64,000 nt of DNA. It comes from Streptomyces sp. M92. GTDB lineage: Bacteria; Actinomycetota; Actinomycetes; Streptomycetales; Streptomycetaceae. Location of the stretch: the NCBI RefSeq assembly GCF_028473745.1, contig NZ_CP101137.1:6951501-7015500 (forward strand). Reading direction: 5' to 3'. This document shows positions 47,541-55,525 of this stretch, piece by piece. Made by a program: the position numbers and the translations under genes. Position 1 is the stretch's first letter. Each line of letters starts with the position of its first letter. The notes under the pieces were generated by a model. That model was not told the origin of the DNA and ran no database searches. It saw nothing but the letters and a program-made list of their open reading frames with translations.

Positions 47541-47860
47541 AGCGATGCTCCGTGAAGCCGCCCGTCGCCGTCGACTCGGGGTGACGGCACGGGCCCGGAC
47601 AACCGCATAACGGCACACACCGGCGTCGTCGCCGCGGTCCTCCGCGGGGGCGGCGCCGGTGCGTGTGCGGGCGCGGGGGCCGCCTCTCGGTCCCTGCGGG
47701 AACGGGGGGCGGCCTGCAGCCGTTGTACGGGCACCGACGGCGGTAAGGGCGTTCCGCGGCCGGGACCGGCGCATCGGAGCCGGTTCCCCCCGTCGAGGAA
47801 GCCACTACCATCGGCCAGCATCGGCGGGCGCCCGCCCGACCCCAGGCCAGGGAGTGAGAT
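47541..47860. other. intergenic region with ssgB terminator hairpins and downstream promoter
   Basis: 320 bp without a gene. GCACACACCGGCG pairs with a downstream CGCCGGTGCGTGTGC (about 47610-47675), and GGCCGCC with GGGCGGCC (about 47688-47713), both likely terminators of ssgB. A TACCAT -10-like box near 47807 with TTCCCC upstream may drive the next gene. Confidence 0.45.
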
Positions 47861-48421
47861 GTGCTGATCACCCACGACGCCCGGTGTGCCCTCGACACCG
47901 TGGTGGATCTGGTGAACACCGTGCCGGAGGACGATTCGGCGCCGGACGGGCTGCCGGATGTCACGGCCCTCCAGGAATTCGTGGGAACGCACGAAATCAG
48001 CGACGTCGGCGTACTCTCCGGGCTCGACCTGTCGGCGGTGCGCAAGATCCGCGGCCAGTTCGCCGCCGTTTTCGCGGCACCCGACGCCCTGGCGGCCGCC
48101 GGCCTGATCAACGACCTGGTCGCCGCCGCCGGCACCACACCGCGGCTCACCGACCACGACGGGTACGACTGGCACATCCACTACTTCGCGCCGGGCGCCT
48201 CCGTCGCCGACCACCTCGCCGCGGACTGCGGGATGGCGCTGGCCTTCTTCGTGGTCGCCGGGGAGCAGGAGCGGCTGCGGCGGTGCGAGGCTCCCGACTG
48301 CCGGCGCGCCTTCGTCGACCTCTCGCGAAACCGCTCGCGGCGGTACTGCGACAGCCGCACGTGCGGGAACCGCCTGCACGTGGCCGCGTACCGGGCACGG
48401 CGCAAGGAGGCGGCCGGCTGA
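47861..48421 (+). CDS. CGNR zinc-finger protein (ABATE domain)
   Basis: 186 aa, GTG 47861 with AGGGAG 7 nt upstream. N-terminal alpha-helical ABATE domain (VVDLVNTVPEDD... LPDVTALQEFV) and C-terminal CGNR zinc finger: RCEAPDCRRAFVDLSRN, then YCDSRTCGNRLHVAAYRARR, giving four cysteines. Such proteins are presumed transcription regulators in actinobacteria, with no defined ligand. ssgB-distal, same strand. Confidence 0.93.
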   Translation: MLITHDARCALDTVVDLVNTVPEDDSAPDGLPDVTALQEFVGTHEISDVGVLSGLDLSAVRKIRGQFAAVFAAPDALAAAGLINDLVAAAGTTPRLTDHDGYDWHIHYFAPGASVADHLAADCGMALAFFVVAGEQERLRRCEAPDCRRAFVDLSRNRSRRYCDSRTCGNRLHVAAYRARRKEAAG

Positions 48422-48499
48422 CGTCCGCCCTGCGGCACCGGGCACACCCCGGTGGCGACGCGGCCCCCGGCGGGTGGCGCCGGGGAGCGCGGGTACGGC

Positions 48500-48679
48500 T
48501 CACAGCAACAGCAGATCGTGCAACGAGGCCATGAGCAGCAGACACCCGATCACCGCAAGGAAGATCATGAGCGGTGGCTGGGAAAGGGCGAAGAGGCAGC
48601 CGCGCGGTTCGTCCTGCGCCCGCGTGGTTTCGCTCTGTCTCGTGTCCAGCTGGGTATCCAGCTGAGTGGTGTCCGGCAT
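48500..48679 (-). CDS. small membrane protein, 59 aa
   Basis: ATG 48677-48679, stop 48500-48502. A polar N-terminus with a repeated TQLDTQLDTRQSETT pattern is followed by a hydrophobic helix (PPLMIFLAVIGCLLLMASL) and ends DLLLL. Codon third positions keep the Streptomyces bias. Ribosome-binding site weak (GGCGAG). Similar small proteins occur in other Streptomyces, but function is unknown. It faces the CGNR gene. Confidence 0.65.
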   Translation of the reverse strand: MPDTTQLDTQLDTRQSETTRAQDEPRGCLFALSQPPLMIFLAVIGCLLLMASLHDLLLL

Positions 48680-48851
48680 CTCGCCGTGATGATGACGCAG
48701 TGACCAGGGCCTACGCGATCAACACGCCCGCGAAGACCGGGAGTTCGTTGAAATCCGCAATATCCGTTCGGATCTTGATCACTACGGAGCGTGCTCTGAC
48801 GGCCTCGGACCGCTGTGTCGTTTCAGCCCGGGCATCGGCGCCGACAGCGGA

Positions 48852-48880
48852 CACCGGCACCGGCACCGGCACCGGCACCG
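48852..48880. repeat. CACCGG tandem hexamer repeat
   Basis: 4.8 copies of CACCGG just after the stop of the 151-aa membrane protein gene (minus strand); it should vary in length between strains. Confidence 0.85.
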
Positions 48881-48884
48881 ACGG

Positions 48885-49340
48885 TCATATGCCGTGCTTC
48901 TTGAGAATGGCCTCGATGTCGCTGAAGTCGTCCTCGCCGCCGGTCGGCTTGGCCGGACGGGAGGCGGGCCGGGAGGCCGGGCGGGCACCGGCACCGGGGC
49001 CGAGGGAGGGCTCCGAGGCCGCCGGGGCCACCGCGTCGCGCTGTGCCGCGGCGCGGGCCTCCTTGCGCTCCTTGCGGGTGCCGCCGCGGCGGCGCTCCAC
49101 GGCACGCGTGGTCATGAACAACGCCCACGACACGCCCAGCACCGCGAAGCCGGCCCAGGCCACGGGGCTGAACGCCGTGTCCGCCAGCCACTCGACCACT
49201 CCGGTCATGACCAGGCCGACCGGGACCAGCGAGTAGGCGGCGATACGGGCCGCGGTGAGGAAACGCCTGCGGTACGCGGTGACCGCCGCGATGCCCAGGC
49301 CGGCCGCGGACACCGCGGAACAGACGGTCTCGGCAATCAT
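48885..49340 (-). CDS. small membrane protein of unknown function, 151 aa
   Basis: ATG 49338-49340 with a perfect GGAGG 5 nt upstream; an in-frame ATG at 49368-49370 lacks one. Three hydrophobic segments: ETVCSAVSAAGLGIAAVTAY, IAAYSLVPVGLVMTGVVEWL and VAWAGFAVLGVSWALFMTT. Then a basic, Ala/Arg/Pro-rich cytoplasmic tail (RRRGGTRKERKEARAAAQRD, ASRPASRPAKP) and an acidic end DDFSDIEAILKKHGI. This conserved-looking C-terminal motif may bind a partner. Divergent from the DsbA-like gene. Confidence 0.87.
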   Translation of the reverse strand: MIAETVCSAVSAAGLGIAAVTAYRRRFLTAARIAAYSLVPVGLVMTGVVEWLADTAFSPVAWAGFAVLGVSWALFMTTRAVERRRGGTRKERKEARAAAQRDAVAPAASEPSLGPGAGARPASRPASRPAKPTGGEDDFSDIEAILKKHGI

Positions 49341-49528
49341 CCGGTCCTCCAGGGCGGGTCGGTCGGGCATGAGTACTTCGTCCCTTCCATCCTGCACCGT
49401 CGGGACCCGCTCGGGCCATGCCGCGTCCCCGAGATCAGGGAGATCTCGGGGTCCGCTCCTCCCCAGGTGCCGGTGGCCGCCGTACGGCCTGGTCGGGACG
49501 ACACCCTCCGGGCTGGGAGAATGGAGCC

Positions 49529-50053
49529 ATGAGCGACTCCTCCACCGCCCGGCCCGCCATCCCCGTCCTCGACGTCTGGTGCGAGCTCCAGTGCACGGAC
49601 TGCCACACCGCCCTGGACGACCTCCGCGCCCTGCGCGCCCGCTACGGCGACCGTCTGGAGCTGCGGCTGCGGCACTTCCCGCTGGAGAAGCACAAGCACT
49701 CCTTCGCCGCCGCGCAGGCCGCCGAGGAGGCCGCGGCACAGGGACAGGGGTGGCCGTACGCGGAGGCCGTGCTGAACCGGGTCGCCGAACTGGACCGCGA
49801 GGGCGAACCCTTCCTGGTCGAGGTCGCCCGGGAACTGGGACTGGACGCCGAGGAGTTCGACACGGCCCTGATCGACGGCCGGCACATCCTGATCGTCGAC
49901 GCCGACCAGGCCGAGGGCAAGGCGATCGGCGTGACCGGCACCCCCACGTACGTGATCGGCGGCGAGCGCCTCGACGGCGGCAAGAGCCAGGAAGGGCTGC
50001 GCGAGCGCGTCGAGCGGATCGCGGACCGGCTGCTGGCCGAGCGGCAGGACTGA
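49529..50053 (+). CDS. DsbA-like thioredoxin-fold protein (cytoplasmic)
   Basis: 174 aa, ATG 49529 with GGGAGA upstream. The thioredoxin-fold CxxC (LQCTDCHTALDDL) follows the first strand PVLDVWCE, and the DsbA helical insert and cis-Pro loop (GVTGTPTYVIGG) are present. No signal peptide or membrane helix, so it is a cytoplasmic FrnE-type or protein-disulfide protein rather than an envelope oxidase. Alone between divergent and convergent neighbours. Confidence 0.93.
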   Translation: MSDSSTARPAIPVLDVWCELQCTDCHTALDDLRALRARYGDRLELRLRHFPLEKHKHSFAAAQAAEEAAAQGQGWPYAEAVLNRVAELDREGEPFLVEVARELGLDAEEFDTALIDGRHILIVDADQAEGKAIGVTGTPTYVIGGERLDGGKSQEGLRERVERIADRLLAERQD

Positions 50054-50079
50054 CGGACCGGCGCCGCCGGAGCGTACGC

Positions 50080-50904
50080 CTACAGCAGCGGTTTGCTGCA
50101 GTAGAAGCGCGTGGTCTCGTAGCCGAGCGACTCGTAGAGCCGTTCGGCCGCGGTGTTGCCCGCGAAGACGTTGAGGCCGATCAGTCGTCGGCCGGCGTCG
50201 ACGGCCTGGGCCTCGGCCAGCGCCATCAGCGTCCGTCCGTGCCCCCGGCCCCGGTGCGCCGCGTCGGTCTCGACGTCGAAGACGAAGGCGTGGTCCTCGC
50301 GCAGCGCCAGCCACAGGACACCGACCCGCGTCCCCTCGTGCTCGACCACGCTGAACAGCATGTTCTCGGTGTCCTGCCCCTGCGGCAGCAGCAACTCGTG
50401 ATCTCTGCGCGCCTTCGCGTACGCCTCGTCCTCGGGGACGCCCCGCTCGATCCAGGTACGGGCGTACTGCTGCGACTGGTGGGCATGCCAGGTGGCGAAC
50501 TCGTCGGCCGTCATCGGCCGTGCCCGGCTGCCCGCGGGCAGGGCGGGCGCGGTGCCGTCGAGCGGTTTGGCCATGGCGCGGTTGCGCACGACGTAGCCGA
50601 GCGCCTTGGTCAGGCGCAGGCCCGCGTGGGCGTCGGGAGCCAGGTTCGTCTCGATCCGCCGGCAGCCCCAGCCCCGCACGACCTCCTCGGCCGCGAGAGC
50701 CGCCACCGTGCCGCGGCCGCGCCGCCGGTCCGGTTCGTCGATGCTCAGGTGGTGGATCACGGCCACCGAATCGCCGAAGGCCTGTGAGGTGCCGAGGTGT
50801 ATCGCGCCGACGGGCCGGCTGTTCACGCACACCTGGTAGTGGCGCGAACGCGTCCCGTCGGCGGCGCGCTGGAGCGGCTCGGTCGGCCGCAGGGTGGTGG
50901 TCAT
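50080..50904 (-). CDS. double-GNAT N-acetyltransferase
   Basis: 274 aa from ATG 50902-50904. Two acetyl-CoA binding motifs: RRRGRGTVAALA in the N-terminal half and HRGRGHGRTLMALAEA in the C-terminal half, the latter followed by LNVFAGNTAAERLYESLGYE, a typical motif B. The first GNAT unit may be degenerate. Substrate unknown. Convergent with the DsbA-like gene, just downstream of pabC. Confidence 0.9.
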   Translation of the reverse strand: MTTTLRPTEPLQRAADGTRSRHYQVCVNSRPVGAIHLGTSQAFGDSVAVIHHLSIDEPDRRRGRGTVAALAAEEVVRGWGCRRIETNLAPDAHAGLRLTKALGYVVRNRAMAKPLDGTAPALPAGSRARPMTADEFATWHAHQSQQYARTWIERGVPEDEAYAKARRDHELLLPQGQDTENMLFSVVEHEGTRVGVLWLALREDHAFVFDVETDAAHRGRGHGRTLMALAEAQAVDAGRRLIGLNVFAGNTAAERLYESLGYETTRFYCSKPLL

Positions 50905-50977
50905 CACCGGAGTTCTACCCGGCGACGGGGCCCGAGTCAGCCTCATTTTCGGGGCCTTGCCGGGTCCGCGGGCGCGC

Positions 50978-51799
50978 TTACGGGTCCAGGTCGTTCCCGG
51001 AGCGCTCCTCGAAGATCCGCATGGCCTTGGCGGTCACCGGCCCCGGGGCGCCCGGCAGTTCGCGGCCGTCGACGCGGTGCACGGCCTGCACGTCCCGGAG
51101 GGTCGAGGTCAGGAAGACCTCGTCGGCGCGGTCCAGGACGTCCATCGGGAGGTCGGTCTCGCGGGCGCCGGTCCACTCGACGGCCAGGGCGCGGGTGATC
51201 CCGGCGAGGCAGCCGGAGGCGACCGGCGGGGTGTGGATCTCGCCGTCGAGGACGACGAAGACGTTGGAGCCGGTGCCCTCGCACAGCTGTCCCACCGTGT
51301 TGCCGAACAGCGCCTCGGTGGCGCCCCGTTCGCGGGCGCGGGCCAGGGCGACGACGTTCTCCGCGTAGGAGGTGGTCTTCAGGCCGGTGAGCGCGCCGCG
51401 CTCGTTGCGGGTCCACGGCACCGTGATCACGGCCGTCGAGTCGGGGTGCCGGCCGGTCTCGCCGAGGGCGACGACGAGGGTCGTGCCGTGCTCGCCCCGG
51501 TCGGAGCCGAGCGGGCCGTGACCGCCGGTGTACGTGATGCGCAGCCTGCCCAGCGGCATGGGATTGGCCTCGATGACGGCGGCGCAGGCGCGGCGCACCT
51601 CGTCGAGGTCGGGGTCCGGCAGGCCGAGGCCGCGGGCCGAGCGGGTCAGCCGGTCGAGGTGCCGGGTCAGGGCGAACGGCCTGCCGTCCACCGCCTTCAC
51701 GGTCTCGAAAATGCCGTCGCCCACGGTCAGCCCGTGGTCGAGGACGGAGACGCGGGCGGACTCGATGTCCTGGAGCCCGCCGTCGAGCCAGATCTTCAC
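50978..51799 (-). CDS. pabC: aminodeoxychorismate lyase / class IV aminotransferase
   Basis: 273 aa from GTG 51797-51799 (GTGA overlap with the PabB stop). Fold type IV PLP enzyme: VLDHGLTVGDGIFETVKAV at the N-terminus, the PLP lysine in LTGLKTTSYAENV, and the GTGSNVFVV phosphate-binding segment. Coupling to PabB points to conversion of 4-amino-4-deoxychorismate to p-aminobenzoate, for folate. A branched-chain transaminase activity cannot be excluded from sequence. Confidence 0.9.
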   Translation of the reverse strand: MKIWLDGGLQDIESARVSVLDHGLTVGDGIFETVKAVDGRPFALTRHLDRLTRSARGLGLPDPDLDEVRRACAAVIEANPMPLGRLRITYTGGHGPLGSDRGEHGTTLVVALGETGRHPDSTAVITVPWTRNERGALTGLKTTSYAENVVALARARERGATEALFGNTVGQLCEGTGSNVFVVLDGEIHTPPVASGCLAGITRALAVEWTGARETDLPMDVLDRADEVFLTSTLRDVQAVHRVDGRELPGAPGPVTAKAMRIFEERSGNDLDP

Positions 51800-52842
51800 G
51801 CCTGTGTTCCCTCTCCACTCACCTCGTACGTCCCCGACGCTACCGCGAGCAGCCGGGACGCCTTCAGTTCCGTCTCCCTCCACTCCCCCTCCGGGTCGGA
51901 CCCCCAGGTGATGCCGGCGCCGGTCCCGAAGCGCAGCACCCCCTCGGCACGGTCGATCCAGAAGGTGCGGATGCCGACGGCGAGCTCGGCGGCGCCCCGG
52001 TCGGCGTCGACCCAGCCGATGCCGCCGCAGTACGGGCCCCGGGGGGCGGTCTCCAGGGCGTCGATGATCCGCAGGGCGCTGGACTTGGGGGCGCCCGTGA
52101 CGGACCCGGGCGGGAAGGCCGCGGCGAGCAGCTCCGGCCAGTCGGCGTCGGCGCGCAGCTCGCCGCGGACCGACGACACCAGGTGCACGAGCCCCGGGTG
52201 CTTCTCGACGGCGCAGAGGTCGGGAACGGTCACGCTGCCGGTGGCGCAGACCCGCCCGATGTCGTTGCGGACGAGGTCCACGATCATGACGTTCTCGGCG
52301 TAGTCCTTCTCCAGCAGGTCGGCCTCGGTCCGTCCGGTCCCCTTGATCGGCCCGGACTCGACGGTCCGGCCGTCGCGGCGCAGGAACAGCTCGGGCGAGG
52401 CGGTGGCGATCTCGACGCCGTGGCCGGGCAGCCGGATCGTCCCGGCGTACGGCGCCGGGTTGCCGCGGGCCAGCAGGGCGGTGAGGGCGTCCACGTCCGC
52501 GCCGGGGGCGACGGGCGCCGAGAGCACCCGGCAGAGGTTGGCCTGGTAGACCTCGCCGGCGGCGATGTGCTCGCGTATGCGCCGCACGGCCGCCGTGTAC
52601 GCGGCGTGGTCGAGGGAGGACGTCCAGTCGCCGACGGCCGGTCCCCGCCACCGGCCGGGTGCGGGAGCCGGCACCGGCCGCGTCCGTACGTCCGCGAAGC
52701 GCGCGCAGGTCAGACGGCCTTCGAAGTCCGCGCAGACGGCCCAGAAGCCCTCGGATTCGAGGGCGGCGGGATCGCTGGTGACGTCGAGGAGGCCGGTGGC
52801 GAGACGCTCGCCGAAGCGGGCGAGGGGAGGGAGGTCGAGCAC
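51796..52842 (-). CDS. pabB: aminodeoxychorismate synthase component I
   Basis: 348 aa, GTG 52840-52842. Chorismate-binding domain: IAAGEVYQANLCRVL, SPELFLRRDG, ESGPIKGTGRTE (the PIKGT motif typical of PabB rather than TrpE), NDIGRVCATGSV, AAFPPGSVTGAPKSSAL. It is shorter than E. coli PabB (about 450), lacking part of the N-terminal domain. With pabC downstream it makes p-aminobenzoate; the glutaminase PabA is not in the window. Confidence 0.93.
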   Translation of the reverse strand: MLDLPPLARFGERLATGLLDVTSDPAALESEGFWAVCADFEGRLTCARFADVRTRPVPAPAPGRWRGPAVGDWTSSLDHAAYTAAVRRIREHIAAGEVYQANLCRVLSAPVAPGADVDALTALLARGNPAPYAGTIRLPGHGVEIATASPELFLRRDGRTVESGPIKGTGRTEADLLEKDYAENVMIVDLVRNDIGRVCATGSVTVPDLCAVEKHPGLVHLVSSVRGELRADADWPELLAAAFPPGSVTGAPKSSALRIIDALETAPRGPYCGGIGWVDADRGAAELAVGIRTFWIDRAEGVLRFGTGAGITWGSDPEGEWRETELKASRLLAVASGTYEVSGEGTQA

Positions 52843-52950
52843 GTGTCCGAGTCTAGGACGGTGGCCCGGAGGTGACCCGTACGTGTCCCTCCGGGTGCCC
52901 TGACCAGGCCCTCGGCCGGACGCACCGCAGCACGCTGCACAAACGCGTTT

Positions 52951-52978
52951 TTGTACTGGCCCAGGAATCCGCTAGAGT
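52951..52978 (+). promoter_or_regulatory. promoter of the tRNA operon
   Basis: TTGTAC (52951-52956), 16 bp, TAGAGT (52973-52978), preceded by an A/T-rich GTTTTT. Transcription should start near 52985, 35 nt before tRNA-Gly. Confidence 0.75.
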
Positions 52979-53019
52979 TCAACACGTCGCCGGGACGCGG
53001 AAGCGGACCGAACCGACAG

Positions 53020-53092
53020 GCGGACGTAGCTCAGTTGGTAGAGCGCAACCTTGCCAAGGTTGAGGTCGCGAGTTCGAGCCTCGTCGTCCGCT
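53020..53092 (+). tRNA. tRNA-Gly(GCC)
   Basis: 73 nt: acceptor GCGGACG/CGTCCGC, D-arm TAGCTCAGTTGGTA, anticodon loop TTGCCAA with GCC at 53053-53055, T-loop AGTTCGAGCC, discriminator T. First gene of the operon. Confidence 0.97.
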
Positions 53093-53130
53093 CGCAGGAA
53101 CAGAGGGCCTCCCGGGCCCTCTACACTCCT

Positions 53131-53201
53131 GGTGGAGTGGCCGAGAGGCGAGGCAACGGCCTGCAAAGCCGTCTACACGGGTTCAAATCCCGTCTCCACC
53201 T
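53131..53201 (+). tRNA. tRNA-Cys(GCA)
   Basis: 71 nt: acceptor GGTGGAG/CTCCACC, anticodon loop CTGCAAA with GCA at 53163-53165, T-arm GGGTTCAAATCCC, discriminator T. 38 nt after tRNA-Gly. Confidence 0.97.
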
Positions 53202-53205
53202 CCAA

Positions 53206-53277
53206 GGACGATTAGCTCAGCGGGAGAGCGCTTCCCTGACACGGAAGAGGTCACTGGTTCAATCCCAGTATCGTCCA
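53206..53277 (+). tRNA. tRNA-Val(GAC), copy 1
   Basis: 72 nt: acceptor GGACGAT/ATCGTCC, anticodon loop CTGACAC with GAC at 53238-53240, T-arm TGGTTCAATCCCA, discriminator A. Only 4 nt after tRNA-Cys. Confidence 0.97.
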
Positions 53278-53313
53278 CTGGTCCGCAAGGATCACCGATC
53301 CGTATGGATCCCC

Positions 53314-53385
53314 GCGCGATTAGCTCAGCGGGAGAGCGCTTCCCTGACACGGAAGAGGTCACTGGTTCAATCCCAGTATCGCGCA
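53314..53385 (+). tRNA. tRNA-Val(GAC), copy 2
   Basis: 72 nt; body identical to the other two GAC copies, but the acceptor is GCGCGAT/ATCGCGC. Both strands of the stem change together, so pairing is kept. Anticodon GAC 53346-53348. Confidence 0.97.
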
Positions 53386-53410
53386 CGCAGTACCGCACCT
53401 GGTGCTCCCA

Positions 53411-53482
53411 GGACGATTAGCTCAGCGGGAGAGCGCTTCCCTGACACGGAAGAGGTCACTGGTTCAATCCCAGTATCGTCCA
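53411..53482 (+). tRNA. tRNA-Val(GAC), copy 3
   Basis: 72 nt, identical to copy 1 (acceptor GGACGAT/ATCGTCC, anticodon GAC 53443-53445). Last of the operon, 8 nt before the terminator. Confidence 0.97.
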
Positions 53483-53490
53483 CACCGACC

Positions 53491-53525
53491 GAAGCCCCCG
53501 GCCGTCTCGTACGGCCGGGGGCTTC
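53491..53525. terminator. terminator of the tRNA operon
   Basis: GAAGCCCCCGGCCGT (53491-53505) pairs perfectly with ACGGCCGGGGGCTTC (53511-53525), 5-nt loop. Placed between the tRNAs and a convergent gene, so it may act both ways. Confidence 0.9.
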
Positions 53526-53551
53526 GTCGTGGCTCGGATCAGCGAGTGAGG

Positions 53552-53848
53552 TCAGCTGGAGAAGAGCATGTGGCCGAAGCTCTTGTGACGGTGGTGACCG
53601 TGGTGGCCGTGACCGCCGTGCGGGGCGCCCCAGGCGGGCGCGGGAGCGGCCGGGTAGGCCTGCGGGGCGGCGGGCGGGGCCGGTGGGACGGCGGGCGGGG
53701 CGGGCTGGGACCACTGGGCCTCCAGGCGGGTCAGCGACTCCAGCTCGCCGTAGTCCAGGAAGATCCCTCGGCAGCCGCTGCACTGCTCTATCTGAACGCC
53801 GTTGCGGTTGTAGGTGTGCATCGGCGCACGGCACTTGGGGCACTGCAT
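53552..53848 (-). CDS. TFIIB-type zinc-ribbon protein with His-rich tail
   Basis: 98 aa, ATG 53846-53848, GAGGAG 11 nt upstream. Cys3/Cys6 and Cys23/Cys26 (CPKC...CSGC) form a zinc ribbon, followed by RGIFLDYGELESL, which matches the zf-TFIIB (DUF) proteins common in bacteria. A Pro/Ala spacer leads to a histidine cluster GGHGHHGHHRHKSFGH. Function unknown; the tail could bind metal. Convergent with the tRNA operon. Confidence 0.92.
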   Translation of the reverse strand: MQCPKCRAPMHTYNRNGVQIEQCSGCRGIFLDYGELESLTRLEAQWSQPAPPAVPPAPPAAPQAYPAAPAPAWGAPHGGHGHHGHHRHKSFGHMLFSS

Positions 53849-53949
53849 CGTCGGCTCAACTCCTCGCCGGTCGGTCCTGCTTCGCGTATCGCCAGGACAG
53901 ACTCTGTCCGGCTACGGGTCGGTTGCACCCTACGTCGTGGAAACTCGGT

Positions 53950-54897
53950 TCAACCGTGCGGGGCGGAGGGGCTGACGGAGCTCATTCGGGAGCAGGCGTC
54001 GACCAGGGACTGCTCCACCTCGTCGAGGAGGCGGCCCGCCTCGACGGCCTTGGTGACGGCACGGGCGGCGGTCTGCGCGGTGAGGGCGCGGGCCGGAACG
54101 TCCAGCGCGGGCCAGGGGTCCTCGTTGGACGGGACGGCGGGGCCGCCGGCCGCGCGGTAGGCGGTCAGGAAGCGGTGCCAGTCCTCGGGCGGGAGCAGTC
54201 CGCACGCGTACCAGGCGGCCGGGCGGGCCAGGTCCCAGGCCGGGGCACCGGTCCCGAGGTCGTCCACGTCTATCAGCAGCCAGGAGCCGTCGGGCGAGGG
54301 GTGGCGCACGAGTTGGCCGAGGTGGAAGTCGCCGTGGCAGAGGCCGGCCGCGTCCGGCACGGCGGCCTCGCCGCGGGCCCAGGCCGGGAGGGCGGTCCAG
54401 GCCCGCAGGACGGGGGCGGTGGCGGGATGGTGCGGGGCGGTCGTCCGGAGGCGGGCGACCGCGTGGGCTGCCTTCGCGGGGCCGCGCATGGGCGGTACGG
54501 CGGTGGGGGCGGCGGTCCGGTGCAGGCGCGCGAGGAGGGCGGCGGCGGCCTCCCATGGCGCGGCGTCCGGGTCCTCGGGGTCGACGGGAGTGCCGTAGGG
54601 CCAGTACGTGACGAGTCTCCCGTGCAGGGCGACGGGCGACGGGCGCAACGGGGGCAGCAGGACGCCGGGGAGCCGGGCGGCGACGGTGACACGGCCGGCC
54701 AGCTCGGCGGCGTCGGCATCCGCCGCGTGGGCCTTGGCGACGGTCCCGGCATGCCGGACGACGGTGCCGTCGGGGCGGTCGGCGAGAGTGGTGTCGCCCG
54801 GGGCGGCCGCCGCTTGGCAGGGGCAGACCGGGGCGCGGGCGTGGGCTGCTTCTCTGACGCGGAGCGTCAGTGCGGGGAGGAGGGCGTCCGTCGTCAC
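53950..54897 (-). CDS. aminoglycoside phosphotransferase (APH)-family kinase
   Basis: 315 aa from GTG 54895-54897. The APH fold: LCHGDFHLGQLV (Brenner-type catalytic loop, Asp in HGDFH) and IDVDDLGTGAPAWDLA (metal-binding DxD). The N-terminal lobe is rich in Ala/Pro/Val with a weak nucleotide-binding Lys (GTVAKAHAADADAAELA). Streptomyces carry many such kinases acting on small metabolites, and most are not resistance genes; the substrate here is unknown. The frame stays open far upstream, but that region is the repeat block. Confidence 0.9.
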   Translation of the reverse strand: MTTDALLPALTLRVREAAHARAPVCPCQAAAAPGDTTLADRPDGTVVRHAGTVAKAHAADADAAELAGRVTVAARLPGVLLPPLRPSPVALHGRLVTYWPYGTPVDPEDPDAAPWEAAAALLARLHRTAAPTAVPPMRGPAKAAHAVARLRTTAPHHPATAPVLRAWTALPAWARGEAAVPDAAGLCHGDFHLGQLVRHPSPDGSWLLIDVDDLGTGAPAWDLARPAAWYACGLLPPEDWHRFLTAYRAAGGPAVPSNEDPWPALDVPARALTAQTAARAVTKAVEAGRLLDEVEQSLVDACSRMSSVSPSAPHG

Positions 54898-55400
54898 GGG
54901 GTGAGCGTACGCAGGTGTTCCCCCGCAGGGGGCTCGTGGTGCGGGGCCCTTGCCGGGCGGGGTGCGCTTCCGCCGAGGGGCGGCCCGCGGTCGGGGTGTT
55001 CCCAGGGTTGGCTTGGGGCGCGGGACCTGCCTGCCGGAGGGCGAGCCTGCCATCCGGGACGCTCCCGCCGGGGGACGGGCCCACGGGCATCGGGGTGCTG
55101 CCGTCGGAGGACGGGCCTGCGGATCGGGGCATCCTCGCGGAAGGGCGAACCTGCCGTGCAAGACCCTTCCGCCAGAGGATCGGCCCGCGGTCGGGGTGTT
55201 CCCAGGGTTGGCTTGGGGCGCGGGACCTTCCTGCCGGAGGGCGAGCCTGCCATCCGGGACGCTCCCGCCGGAGGACGGGCCCACGGGCCGGGGTGTTCCC
55301 GCCGGAGGACGGGCCTACGGTCGGGGAGCTTCAGAGGCGACGTGTCATTGGAGGGAGGGGGCGGACGCGGAAGGGGACTCGCGGGCGGGGCCTTGTGGGA
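54898..55400. repeat. repeat-rich non-coding region with 107-bp direct repeats
   Basis: 54981-55087 and 55181-55287 are 107-bp direct repeats, exactly 200 bp apart, differing at two bases. Inside and between them runs a shorter motif of the type GCCGGAGGACGGGCC-(T/C)-(A/G)CGG, spaced at irregular intervals of about 35-45 bp. No convincing coding sequence: open frames on both strands are low-complexity Pro/Gly/Arg. Confidence 0.8.
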
Positions 55401-55405
55401 AGAGC

Positions 55406-55439
55406 AATGCCGGCGCAGCTCCCCAGCTGCGCCGGCATT
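55406..55439. terminator. strong terminator with T-run
   Basis: AATGCCGGCGCAGCT (55406-55420) pairs perfectly with its complement (55425-55439), 4-nt loop CCCC, followed on the plus strand by a run of four T. On the minus strand it ends the small membrane protein transcript. The plus-strand T-run has no obvious upstream gene. Confidence 0.85.
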
Positions 55440-55525
55440 TTGCCGTCCGCCGCACCCCCGTCCCCACGGGGTTTCATGGATGGATGTCCCCGCCCGGACC
55501 GCTCTTCCGGGCCTGGGGTCGCCGC

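Noticed and set aside
52850-53550. tRNA cluster as phage attachment site with prophage
   Set aside because: No integrase, excisionase or phage gene is adjacent, and no att-like direct repeat extends beyond the tRNAs themselves.
54898-55284. N-terminal extension of the APH-like protein through the repeat block
   Set aside because: The open frame is a product of the GC-rich repeats; the protein is complete from GTG 54897.
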